A stretch of 64,000 bases of DNA, taken from contig NC_081841.1 of NCBI RefSeq assembly GCF_963259705.1, positions 115,976,979 through 116,040,978 on the forward strand, written 5' to 3'. The translations under genes and the position numbers were made by a program. Shown here in pieces: positions 39,862 to 52,101 of the stretch. This DNA is from Myotis daubentonii (lineage: Eukaryota; Chordata; Mammalia; Chiroptera; Vespertilionidae). The notes below the pieces were generated by a model. That model ran no database searches and was not told the origin of the DNA. It was given only the letters and a program-made list of their open reading frames with translations. The first letter of the stretch is position 1. Each line of letters opens with the position of its first letter.

Positions 39862-41298
39862 AACACAGAGAGTCCAAAACAAGATGAACCTGAAAAGACC
39901 CACACCAAGACACGTCATACTTACAATGGCAAATGTTGAGGACAAAGAGAAAATTTTAAAGGCTGTAAGACAGAGACAATAATTATGTACAAGGAATCCC
40001 CCATTAGATTATCAAATGATTTCTCAACAGAAACACAACAGGCCAGAAATGAATGGAAGGAAATTTACAAAGTGATACAAAGCAAGGTACTGAATCCAAG
40101 AATGCTCTATCCAGCAAGGCTATCATTCAAAACTGAAGGGGAAATCAGGAGTTTCACAGACAAAAAAAAAAGGCTAAGGGAGTTTATTAATACCAACCAG
40201 AAATGCAAGAAATGCTAAAAGCACTGGAGAAAAAGAAGAAATAGAGAGGGAAGAAGGAACACGGGCACAAAAAATAAAAATGGCTACAAACAACTATCTA
40301 TCAATGATAACTTTAAATGCAAATGGACTAAATGCTCCAATCAAAAGATTTTCAGTGGTTGAATGGATAAAAAAAAACATGACCCATATATATGCTGTCT
40401 ACAAGAGACCCACCTCAGAATGAGGGACTCACACAGACTGAAAGTGAAGGAATTGAAAAATATCTTCCAGGCAAATGGAAATGAAAAAAAAAAAAAAAAA
40501 AGCTGAGGTAGCAATACTTATATCTGACAAAATAGACCTCAAAATGAAGGCCATAACAAGAGATCGGGAAGGCCACTTCATAACTCTAAAGGGATCAATA
40601 CAACAAGAGGATATAACCCTGGTAAACATCTATGCATCCAATGCAGAAGAACCCAAATACATAAAAAAAAAACTCCTGGAAGATATCAAGGGAGAGATCA
40701 ACAAAAATACAATCTTAGTAGGGGAATTTAATACCCCACTGACATCACTAGATACATCCTCTAGACAAAAAATCAGCAAATAAATAGCAATTAAAGAATG
40801 ACTCACTAGATCAGTTGGACCTAATTGACATCTTCAGAACATTTCACCCCAGAGCCACGAAATATATGTTCTTCTCAAGTGCACATAGGATATTTTCAAA
40901 TATAGACCACATATTGGGTCACAGGCAACGTCTCTTTAAATTCAAGAAGATTGAAATCATATCAAACATCTTCTCAGATCACAAGGGCATAATATTAGAA
41001 ATAAACTACAATAAAAACAATAAAAAAATTCAAACACCTGGAAGCTGAATAGCATGCTATTAAACAATGATTGTGTTACCAAAGAGATCAAAGAAGAAAT
41101 TAAAAGTATCCTGGAAACGAATGATAATGAAAACATAACAATCCAAAATCTATGGAAAACAGTAAAAGCAGTCCTGAGAAGGGACTTTATGGCTCTACAG
41201 GCCTACCTCAAAAAACAAACAAACAAACAAAAAAAAACAACCCAAGAAAAGAATGGTAATAAATCATCTAACTCTACAATATAAAGAATTAGAAAGAG

Positions 41299-43524
41299 AA
41301 ACCAAGATGGCAGCATAGGTAAAGACCAGAAATTGCTGCCTCCCACAACAACTTCAAAAATACAACTAAAAGACGGAACAGACATCATCCAGAACCACAG
41401 GAAGGCTGGCTGAGTGGAAATTCTACAACTAGAAGGAAAGAGAAAAGCATACCGAGACTCAGAGGAGGTGCTGTGCGGGAGTAAAATACAGAGGTATAGA
41501 GGCGCATGCGGAGAGGGCTGGCAGCTGAGGACACGGTTGTCTTTTTCAATTGCCAGGGAGTCTCAAGCTGTGAGCTCAAGTTATGGGTGAGTCTCTGGGG
41601 GGACCCAGACTCATACGGGAGAAACTGGACTGTCTGGCATCAGTCGGAACTCGAGGGCAGCTTTCACTTGGAGGTGCTTGCAGCAATTGCTGGGACACTG
41701 ACAAGCAGGGCCTCTGAGGGCAGGACTGAGAGCAGCCATAACTGCTCGCTCCGCCCTATTGATCCCCTGGAACCCCACCCCATCCAAGCTGTGCGCAGAG
41801 GCATATGAAAGGCCTAGCCCTTTGCAATCTGATAATTACCTAACAAACTGCAGCTGTCCCAAGGCCCCAGGGCAACTTGCATTGCGTCACAGCTGGCTCC
41901 TGCTGGGTAGGCTCAAGAAAAGGCTAGATAAGTACCTCCTTAGAGATCCAGGAGCCAGTGTGCCCATTGGTCAGAGTGGGACCATCCAGATTGCAGCTCC
42001 TCGGATCCATAAAGGACACACTCAGGGGGCAGACTCAGTGAGCACCAAAGCCCCATTGAAACAAGTCTTTCCCCGGAGGGGTGTCTCCAGCACAGAAGTT
42101 CTCCCACTGCAGACACAGCTGATTCTCACAGCCAATTGGCCTGGAGGTCAATCCCTCCCAGTGTTACCTACAACAATCAAGGCTTAACTACAACAAGACT
42201 GTGCACAAAGCCCACAGGGGGTGCACCAAGAGTGTCTGAGCCACCGGGCCCTATAGGACACCTAGCACAGAAAGCCACTCTATTGACACAGCGAAGCATA
42301 AAAAATGTGGAGACAAAGAAACAGGACACAAATGACAGAAATGAAGGAAAGCAAACTACTGGATATAGAGTTTAAAAGCACACTTATAAGGTTTTTCAAG
42401 AATTTTCTAGAAACCGCCATTAAACTCAATGAGTCCCTCAAGAAATCTAGTGAGACCCTCGATGTTGTGATAAAGGACTAACAAGAAATTAAGCATAAAC
42501 TGACTGAAATAAAGAATATTATACAGACTCCCAACAGCAGACCAGAGGATCGCAAGAATCAAGTCAAAGATTTGAAATATGAAGAAGAAAAACACCCCAC
42601 CAGAAAAGCAAAATGGAAAAAGAATCCAAAAATACGAAGATAGTGTAAGGAGCCTCTGGGACAGCTTCAAGCATACCAACATCCGAATTATAGGGGTGCC
42701 AGAAGAAGAGACAGAGCAAGATATTGAAAACCTATTTGAAGAAATAATGACAGAAAACTTCCCCTACCTGGTCAAAGAAATAGACTTGCAAGTCCAGGAA
42801 GTGCATAGAACCCCAAACAAAAGGAATCCAAAGAGGACCACACCACGACACATCATAATTAAAATGCCAAGAGCAAAAGACAAAGAGAGAATCTTAAGAG
42901 CAGCAAGAGAAAAAAAGTCAGTTACCTACAAGGGAGTACCCATACGACTGTTAGCTGATTTCTCAACAGAAACTTTGCAGGCCAGAAGGGAGTGGCAAGA
43001 AATATTCAAAGTGATGAATGCCAAGAACCTACAACCAAGATTACTTTATCCAGCAAAGCTATCATTCAGAAGTGAAGGTCAGATAAAGAGCTTCACAGAT
43101 AAGAAAAAGCCAAAGGAGTTCATCACCACTAAACCAGTATAATATGAAATGCTGAAAGGTATCCTTTTAGAAGAGGAAGAAGAAAAAGGTACAGATACAA
43201 ACTATGAACAAAAAATACACATCTATCAACAAGTAAATCTAAAAATCCAGTGAATAAATAATCTGATGAACAGAATGAACTGATGATTATAATAGAATCA
43301 GGGGCATAGAAAGGGAGTGGACTGACTATTCTTGGGGGGGAAAGGGGTGTGGGCGTTTTGGGAAGAGACTGAACAAAAATCGTGCACCTATTGATGTGGA
43401 CAGTGGGGGGGGGGTGAGGGCGGAGGGTGGGTAGGAAATGGGGGGAGGGGAGCTATGGGGGAAATAAAGAACAACTGTAATAATCTGAACAATAAAGATT
43501 AATTAAAAAAAAGAAGAAAAAAGT
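41299..43524 (+). mobile_element. HAL1 copy 3, ORF1 broken
   Basis: Full-length insertion with the 11-bp duplication attagaaagag at 41288-41298 and 43525-43535. The 5' UTR is about 1000 bp, longer than the roughly 700 bp in the copies at 8165 and 20267, with an extra block around 41800-42080. The 3' UTR ends AATAAAGATTAATT. The host L1 resumes in frame after the duplication. Confidence 0.93.
42307..43185 (+). pseudogene. HAL1 ORF1, inactivated
   Basis: Starts MWRQRNRTQMTEMKES. It has an in-frame stop at about 42479, a frameshift near 42585 (EEEKHP versus the expected EEAKNTQ), and a stop (TTA to TAA) at 43140-43142, shortly before the normal end YEMLKGI. The middle 187 codons (42579-43142) are open and carry the RRM-type core and most of the C-terminal domain. 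Confidence 0.9.
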
Positions 43525-43685
43525 ATTAGAAAGAGAGCAACAAGAAAAGCCCAGAGTGAGCAGCAGGAAGGAGATAATAAAGATCAGAGCAGAAATAAAT
43601 GACATAGAGACCAAAAAAAAATAACAAACACAAACAAAACAAAACAAAAACAATATAAAAGATCAATGAAAGGCTAAAGAAGACT

Positions 43686-44390
43686 GTATTGGTTGCCTGG
43701 AGACTGCAGGGACGGGCTATTTCTTCAGGAGAAAATGTCTGCCTAGGTCTGGGACATCAGGTATGACTAAACGCCACACTTGCAACCACCTCTCCCCATC
43801 CCTCTCCTCTCCTCAGCCTCTCCCCAGACTCCACAAGTCCGCACCTCCACCTGCACCTCAGCCACAGGTGAGTGTTTGTATTTGAAAGGTCTTATGAACT
43901 ATGTTTAGCGAATAAAAGCAACGACCACAAAGAGGGGAAAGAGCTGCGTCACTGAGAGCCCCCCCGCCCCCCACCCGCACAGTGCGGTTAGGGCACAGTG
44001 CAGTTAGGGCAGCTATCCAGGCTGCCCCTTCTGGGTTCAGTCTCTCATGGCTGTGGACTTAGATCTAGAATACCCTGCTGCCAGCAGTCCTGCAGACCTC
44101 CTTTCAACAGTCAGATATTACACCTGTCCCAAGGAATGCAGCATTGGTGCCGTGCAGCTTACTTCTAACCCTCTGAACTTGGAGGACTCACAGTTCTCTC
44201 CATCCCAGATCTCTGTTTTACTATTCTTCATGTGTCCTCTGCCCTTCTTGGCTGCGAATTGTCTCACCAGCTGTGTCTACTTTGCCAATTCATGTTGGAA
44301 GTTATACAATTTAGTTGCTCATTCTATCTGCTCCAGGACAAGGCCCGGGACATGTCCACCTATTCTGCCACCATTTTGTCCCTCTTATCT
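43686..44390 (-). mobile_element. probable L1 5' UTR, minus strand
   Basis: On the minus strand it begins GAGGGACAAAATGGTGGCAG and continues with GGAGCAGATAGAATGAGCAA, which look like an L1 5' end. The rest is GC-rich and not clearly assigned. No ORF1 follows in this orientation. Confidence 0.5.
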
Positions 44391-44668
44391 GTTTTATAAC
44401 AAACATTCTATCAGGTCATATATGAGGTCATATATCCTTGTAGTTTAGATTTTAAGTTACCTGGTGACTAGTGATGCTGAGAATCTTTTCATGTATCTGC
44501 TGGCCATCTGGAAGCCTTCTTGGAAAAAAATGTTTATTCAAATCCTCTGCTCGTTTTTAAAATCTGTTTATATTTGATCAAGATTTTTTTGCCCAAGTCT
44601 GAATGATGTTGATAGAGTATCCAGAGACCTATTTATAAACATAGGGCTTTTGATGCAGTCTAATTTGT
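44391..44668 (-). pseudogene. old L1 ORF2 fragment, minus strand
   Basis: Antisense ORF2 (GGTGACTAGTGATGCTGAGA, CATGTATCTGCTGGCCATCT). It continues the old L1 broken at 38362. Confidence 0.75.
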
Positions 44669-44989
44669 AAATATTTATTGTTAAAATTATTACATTTGCC
44701 CCCCCCACCACTGACCCTGTCTATCCCACCCCTGCCCACCACCCCAGGCTTACACCATCCAATTGTCTATGTCCATGGATTATGTATAAATGCATGCAAG
44801 TTTTTTGATCACTTCCCACTGACCCACCCACACCAGCCTTCCTTTTGAGATTCCACAGTCTGTTCCATGCTTCCCTGTCTCTGGATCCACCCTGTTCATC
44901 AGTTTATTTTGTTCATTTGATTCCATATATGCGTGAGATGATGTGATATTTGTCTTTCTCTGACTGGCTTATTTCACTTAGCATAATAC

Positions 44990-47900
44990 TCTCCAGGTTC
45001 CTCCAAAGGGTAAGAGATCCTTTTTTATTGCTGCATAGTATTCCATGGTATAAATGTACTACAGCTTTTTTATCCACTCATCTACAGATGGGCAGTTGGG
45101 ATGTTTCTAGATCTTAGCTATTGTAAATTGTGCTGCTATGAGCATATGGTCCATATATTCTTTATGATTGGTGTTTTGGTTTTCTTATGATATATTCCTA
45201 AAAATGGGGACACTGGGTCAAATGGCAGTTTCATATTTAATTTTTGATGTAACTCCATACTGCTTTCCATAATGGCTGAATCAGTCTGCATTCCCACCAG
45301 CAATGTACTAGGGTTTCCTTTTCTTCACATCCTTGCCAGTACTTATCATTTGTTGATTTGTTGATGGTAGCCATTCTGACAGGTGTGAGGTGATACCACA
45401 TTGTTGTTTAAATTTGTATCTCTCTGATGATCAGTGACTTTGAGCATTTTTCCATATGTCTCTTGGCCACCTGTATGTCACCTTTGGAGAAGAGTTTGTT
45501 TAGGTCCTTTCCCACGTTTTTATTATATTGTTTGTCTTCCTTTTGTTAAGTTGTAGGAGTTCCTTATATATTTTGGATATTAACCATTTATTAGATGTTC
45601 TCTAAAACACTGGCCTCCCTATTCATTTTGTTGATGCTTTCTTTTGCTGAACAGGAGCGTTTTATTTTGATGTAGTTCCATTTGTTTATTTTTCTCCTTA
45701 GTTTCCTTTGCCCTAGGAGATGTATCTTTAAACATGAGAGAAGTCTGATATTTTGCTGCCTAGGGTTTCTTCTAGGATTTTTATGATTTCACGTCTTACA
45801 TTTAAGTCTTTTATCCATGATGAGTTTATTCTTTTGTATGGTATAAGTTAGTGGTCTAGATTAATTGTTTTGCATGTATCTCTCCAAATTTCCCAACACA
45901 ATTTATTGAAGAAACTCCATCGGATGCTCTTGCCTCATTTATCAAATATTAATTAAACATAATGGCTTGGGTAAATTGCTGGAGTCTTGGTTCTGTTCCA
46001 TTAATTTATATGCCTGTTCTTGTGCCAGTACCAGCTTGTTTTGATTATGGTGGCTTTGAAGTATGAGTTTATACATGGTATTGTGATCCCTCTGACTTTG
46101 TTCTTCTTTAACAAGATTGCTGCAGCTATTCAGGGTCTTTTTTGGTTCCACATACATTTTTGAATTATTTGTTTTAGATCTGTGAAATATGTTGGTATTT
46201 TAATAGGGATTGTATTCTACCAATCCATGAACATGGTATATTCTTCCACTTGTTTATAACTTCCTCTATCTTTTTTTCCAAATTCCTGAAATTTTCTGAG
46301 TACAAGTATTTTACCTCCTTGGTTAAGTTTATTCATAAATATCTTATTTTTTGTTGTAATGGTAAATGGGATTGTTTCCTTTCTCTTCCTGAGAATTCAT
46401 TATTGGTGTATAAATAAGCCATCAATTTTTGAGTATTGATTTTGTATCCTGTTACATTGCCAAATGCATTTATTAAATATAGTAGTGTTTTGGTGGAGTC
46501 TTTAGGATTTTCTATGTACAATATCATGCCATCTGCAAAAGAGAGTTTTACTTTCTCCTTTCCAATTTGGATGCCTTCTATTCCTTCTTCTTTTCTGATT
46601 GGTGTAACTAGGACTTCCAGTACTGTGTTAAATAAGCGTAATGAAAGCAGACATCCTTGTCTTATTCCTGTGCTTAAGAGAAATGTGGTTAGTTTTTGCC
46701 CATTGAGTATTATGTTGGCTATATGTTTGTCATATTTGGCCTTTAGTATGTTGAGGTATGATCCCTCTATTCCCACTTTCCTGAGAGTTTTTATTAAAAA
46801 AGGGTGCTGGATTGGGTCAAATGCTTTTTCTGCATCTATTAATATGATCATGTGGTTTTAATCTTCCCTTTTTTTTTTATCTGATGTGTCACATTTATTG
46901 ATTTGTGAATATTGTGCCAGCCTTGCATGCCTAAAGTAAATCCCACTTGATCATGGTGTATGATCTTTTTAATATATTTGTGGATCTGATTTGCTAATGT
47001 TTTGTTGAGGATTTTAACATCTGTGTTTGTCAGGGATATTGGCCTGTAATTTTCTTTCTTTGTAGTATTTTTACCTGGTTTTAGAATTAGGATAATGCTG
47101 GCTTCATAAAAAGACCTATGAAGTGTTCCTTCCTCTTGAATTTTTTGGAATAGTTTGAGGAGGATCGGTGTTATTTCTTCTTTGAATGTTTGGTAAAATT
47201 CATCTGTAAAGCCATTTAGTCCAGGACTTTTGTTTTCTGGAAGTTTTTTATATTAAGTGCTTCAATTTAATCAGTTATTATTGACCTACTCATGTTTTCT
47301 GATTCTCCCTGATTGAGTTTTGGAAGGTTGTATGTTTCTAGAAATTTATCCATTTCATGCAGGTTGTCCAGTTTTTGGCATATAGTTGTTCATAGTATTT
47401 AATTACAATCCTTTGTGTTTTATTTTTGGTGTCTGTTGTTATATCGCCTCTTTCATTTCTGATCTTATTTATTTGGGTCCTCTCTCTATTTTTCTTGATG
47501 AGCCTGGCTAGGGATTCATCAATCTTGTTTATCTTTTCAAAGAATTAGCTCTTGGTTTTATTGATATTTTGTACTTTTTTTTAAAAAATCTCTGCCATTT
47601 ATTTCCTCTCTGATCTTTATTATTTCCTTCCTTTTATTTCCTCTGAGCTTTACTTGCTGTTCTCTTTCTAATTCATTTAGTTGTTGGGTTAGATATTTTA
47701 TTAGTCCTATATCTTGTTTCTTGGGCCCTTAGTGCTATGAACTTCCCTCTCAGGAATGCTTTCACTATGTCCCATGGGTTTGGGGTGGTTGTGTGTTCAT
47801 TTGTTTCCAGAAAGTTTTTAATTTCTTTCTTATTTTTTTCTTGATCTTATTGGTAACCTAGTCATTGTTTAATAACATTCTATTTAGCCTCCATATATTT

Positions 47901-48560
47901 GAGTATTTTTGAGATTTTGTTATTGTAGTTGATTTCTAACCTCATGCCATTGTGATCCAAGAAGTTGCTTGTTATTATATCAATCTTCTTAAATTTGTAT
48001 AACCTTTGTGTGTGCCCTACATGTGGTCTATCTTTGAAAGTATTTTTTGTGCATGTGAGAAAAATATATATTATCTTGCTTTGAGGTGAAATATTCTGTA
48101 AATATTGTTTAGATCCATCTGATCTGGTGTGTAATTTAAGGCCTCTGTTTTCTTGTTAATTTTTTGTTTGGAAGATCTATCCAGTGATGTCAGTGGGGTG
48201 TTAAAATTCCCCACTATGACTGTATTGTTGTCAATCTCTCCCTTAAAGTCCATCTAGAGTATTTTTAATGTACTTGGGTGCTCCTATATTTGGTATATAT
48301 ATGTTAACAAGGGTTATATTTTCCCTTTAGTATTATGAAGTGGCCTATTTGTCTCTTATTATGGCCTTTGTTGTGATGTCTATTTTATCTAATATGAATA
48401 TTGCTACTCCAGATTTTTTTCCTTTCATTTGCATGGAATATATTTTTCGATCCCTTCACTCTGTCTGTGTGTATCTTTTATTCTGAGGTGGGTATCTTGT
48501 GGACAGCTTATATATGGGTCATGTTTTCTTATCCTTTCAGTCACCTTATGTCTTTTGACT
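44990..48560 (-). pseudogene. L1 ORF2, decayed
   Basis: The best-preserved stretch is 46851-46333 on the minus strand, 172 open codons with [37 protein letters not shown] and a mutated catalytic block FADG in place of FADD. One residue before it is also lost. The endonuclease end is readable near 48071-48253 (NTVIVGNFNTPLTSLDRSS). The full gene would encode endonuclease, reverse transcriptase and a cysteine-rich C-terminus. This copy cannot work. Confidence 0.88.
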
Positions 48561-48640
48561 GGAGACTTTAATCCATTTACATTTAAGGTTATTATTCATA
48601 GGTATTTATTCATTGCCAGTTTTATTTTCTTTCTGCCTAT

Positions 48641-48643
<3 letters not shown>

Positions 48644-48690
<47 letters not shown>
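48644..48690 (+). repeat. (CT)n microsatellite
   Basis: Perfect CT run of about 23 units in the region between L1 ORF2 and ORF1. Confidence 0.95.
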
Positions 48691-48693
<3 letters not shown>

Positions 48694-49129
48694 TTTCTTC
48701 ATCTTTAAGCAGTCCTTTTAACATATCTTGCATTGCTTGTTTGGTGGGCAATGTATACCTTTTATCTTTCTTTTGTCTGGAAAGCTTTTTATTTCACCTT
48801 CAATTTTAAATGATAGCCTTGCTGGATACAGTAGTCTTAGATTTAGGCTCTTGCTTTTTATTATTTTGAGTACTTCATGCCACGCCCTTATGACCTGAAA
48901 TGTTTCTCTTAAGCAATCAGTTGACATTCTAATGGGAGCTCCTTTTTACATAATTTTCTCTCTTTCTTGCAGCCTTCAAGATTCTTTCTTTATCTTTAAC
49001 ATTTGTCATTTTAATTATGATCTGTTTCAATGTGGGTCTCTGGGTTCATCTTGATTGGGATTCTTTGTGCCTCCTGAAATTGTGTGACATTTTCCTTCAC
49101 CAGGTTGGGGAAGTTTTCTGTCATTATTT

Positions 49130-52101
49130 ATTTCTTTTTTAATCTTTATTGTTGAAATTATTACAGGTGTCCCTCTTTCCCCACCGCCACGCTCCCCTTC
49201 ACCTGGTTCCCACCCCACTCCAGGCCCTCACCACCCTATTGTCTGTGTCCTTAGGTAATGCATACATACTTCTAAGATCTTTGTCTTATCTCTTACTGTA
49301 CCTCCCCACACCACCTTCCCTCTGAGAATTGTCAGTCTGTTCCATTTTCATGCCCCTGATTCTATTCCATTCACCAGTTTATTCTGTTCATCAGATTTTT
49401 TATTCATTTGACTTTTAGATTCACTTGTTTATAAATATGTATTTGTTGTCACTTTTTGTTCATAATTTTTTATTTTTACCTTTTTCTTTTTCTTCCTCTT
49501 CTTAAAGAATACCCTTTAGCATTTCATATAATACTGGTTTGGTGGTGATGAACTCCTTTAGCTTTTTCTTGTCTGCGAAGCTCTTTATCTGACCTTCAAT
49601 TCTAAATGATAGCTTTGCTGGGTAGAGTAATCTTGGTTGTAGGTTCTTACTATTCATGACTTTGAATATTTCTTGCCACTCCCGTCTGGTCTGCATAGTT
49701 TCTGTTGAGAAATCAGCTGAAGTCGTATGGGTACTCCCTTGTAGGTAACTAACTGTTTTTCTCTTGCCGTTTTTAAGATTCTCTCTTTGTCTTTTGCCCT
49801 TGGAATTTTAATTATAATGTGTCGTGGTGTGGTCCTCTTTGGATTCCTCTTGTTTGGTGTTCTCTGTGCTTCCTGGACTTGTAAGTCTATTTCTTTCACA
49901 AGGTAGGAGAAGTTTTCTGTCATTATATCTTCTTCTGGCACCCCCATAATTTGGATGTTGGTATGCTTGAAGTTGTCCCAGATGATCCTTATACTATCTT
50001 CATAATTTTGAATTCTTTTTTCCTTTTGCTCTTCTGGTTGGGTGTTTTTTGCTTCCTTGTATTTCAAATCATTGACTTGATTCTCAGGATACTCTAGTCT
50101 ACTAGTTGAATCTCTCTATATTATTCTTTATTTCAGTCAGTGTATGCTTAACTTCTGACTGGTCCTTTACCATTTTTTTTTTTTTGTCATTTTCACTAAG
50201 ATCCTTGAAGGTCTCACTAAGTTCCTCAGAGGTTTCTAGAAGATTCTTGAGTAACCTTATAACCGGTTTTGAATTCTATATCCAGTAGTTTGCTTTCTTC
50301 CATTTCTTTCATTTGTGACATGTTTCTTTGTCTCCACATTTTGGCTGCTTTCCTGTATTTGTTTCTAAGTATTGGGTAGCTGCTAAGTCTCCTTGAGTTG
50401 ATAGAGTCGCCTTGTGTAGTAGGTGTCCTTTAGGGCCCAGTGGCTCAGCCTCCCCAGTCACCTGAGGTGGACACTCTTGGTGCACCCCTTTGTGGGCTGT
50501 GTGCACAGTTTCGTTGTAGTTGAGCCTTGATTGCTGTTGGTGTCACTGGGAGGAATTGACCTCCAGGCCAATTGGCTGTTGTGAGCAGCTGCAACCACTG
50601 CACTATCAGAGAAGTGCAAACAGGGATCCAGGAATGCTGGTGAACCTTGAACCCATGGTAAGGGACAGAGTTATGCATCGATTGTCTAGTCCAGACAATG
50701 GGGGCTCAAGCTGATCAAATAGTCTCAGAGTAAATCCTTCTAATATTTACTGACCTTTAAGATAGTCTATCTGCTACCACAATTGCCTGCCTGACTAAGG
50801 GCTTTATGTGTATCCAACATTGCATAAAAGGTTGGCAAGGCCTGGGCACCAGTGGAAATCCTTCCCCTTGAGTTGGGCTGGCCCCCAATATTTTCAAATT
50901 ATTTCTTGTCTCATCTCTTTCATTTGTGTGTGGCCCCTCTATTAGATCCTGAACCCTGAACCACGTGGGATGTGGGGGAACATACACAGTGGGAGAGCTG
51001 TTGTACAGGCGACATCCTTGTGGGGCAGGACTTGTTTCAGTAGGGCTTTGGTACTCACTGAGTATGCTCCTTGAGTGTGTCACTATGGATGTGAAGAGTT
51101 GTAATCTGGTATGGTCTCACACTGATCACTGGGTACACTGGCTCTTGGGTCTCCAGGGAGGTGCAAAGTCAGGCACTGCCTGGGACCACCCAGCAGGAGT
51201 TACAGAGAGATATTCAGATTCCTCCTCCTTGTATCAGGGTTGGAAGTGCCCAGACGAGGCCCAGCTGTGAAGCAAGGCAGGCTGGTGCTGGTGCTGGTCT
51301 TGGGGCTTTTATTGATAGCTTTGGGGCTCCCTGACCCAGCTGCAGCTTGTTTGACAGGTTTTAGGCCATTCATATGCAAAAGCAATTGTGCACAGCTTGG
51401 GTGGGGTTTTAAATTGGGTAGGACGGGGTCTCAGGGAATCACCAGGGCAGAGCAAACAGAAATGGCTGCCAGTCAGCCCTGCAACCTGGGAGTTCCCAGC
51501 TCAAGAAAAATGACTGTTGCGAGCACCTCCGTCTGGAAGAAAGCCTCCCCCAAGTTCCTGCCCCGATGCCAGACAGTCCAATTTCTCCCCATATGTGTCT
51601 GGGTCCCCCAGAACCTCACCCAGCACTGGAGCTCAGAGCAAGCGGGAGCTTGTAACTTCAGTTTGTAGTGCTGGCCTTTTAATAGGAGCAGCTGGGTTTC
51701 CAGCAGCCTGTGTCATTCAGCCCCAATCCGCACTGGTTTTTACAGTCTGTAGTTCTTATTGCTTGTAGGGACTTCTTTCCCCAGGTCTGGAATCCTGGGC
51801 TGGGCGGTCTGGTGTGGGACTGGGACCCCTTGCTCCTTCGGGTGGCCAAAACAGAGGCGATCTCCCTCCCAATTAAAAAAGCAACATATGTGAGGGCTGG
51901 ACCAGCCCTTTCTGTGCCTCCATACCTCCTACCAGTCTCAATGTGCTTTCTTCTTTACTTCTCTAGTCATAGTACTTCTACTCAGACAGCTTTCCCGCGG
52001 TTCTGGATGATAGTTGTTCTGTATTTTAGTTGCAATTTTGATGTCATTGTGGGAGGCAGCAAGTACAGACGTTTACCTATGCCACCATCTTGGTTCCTCT
52101 C
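49130..52101 (-). mobile_element. HAL1 copy 4, minus strand, long 5' UTR
   Basis: The duplication tcattattt is at 49121-49129 and 52102-52110 inside L1 ORF1. The tail (TTTTTTAATCTTTATTGTTG) is at the left and the 5' start (antisense of GAGAGGAACCAAGATGG) at the right. The 5' UTR is about 1750 bp, far longer than in copies 1-3. The ORF1 region is 50290-49505. Another insertion inside the 5' UTR cannot be excluded, but no boundary was found. Confidence 0.85.
49502..50290 (-). pseudogene. HAL1 ORF1, inactivated
   Basis: The minus-strand frames 50067-49654 and 49696-49502 together cover the RRM-type core (IQIMGVPEED), TPRHIIIKIPRAKDKERIL, and the C-terminal domain ending YEMLKGIL. A frameshift near 49700 separates them, and a deletion removes about eight residues after VPEE. 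The N-terminal part is frameshifted. Confidence 0.85.

Larger units (their letters stand above)
39862..43685 (+). mobile_element. L1 5' half, plus strand (inverted part), split by HAL1
   Basis: L1 pieces 39862-41298 and 43525-43685. ORF1 C-terminal domain is at about 39890-40220 (SNDFSTETQQARNEWKEIY). The ORF2 endonuclease region is at about 40270-41050 (for example QMDLIDIFRTFHP and SSAHRIFSNIDHILGHR). The start of the inter-domain region is at 41054-41284. After the HAL1 it continues with GAAAAGCCCAGAGTGAGC. Multiple stops. Its orientation is opposite to 38363-39745, of which it is probably the inverted 5' part. Confidence 0.82.
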
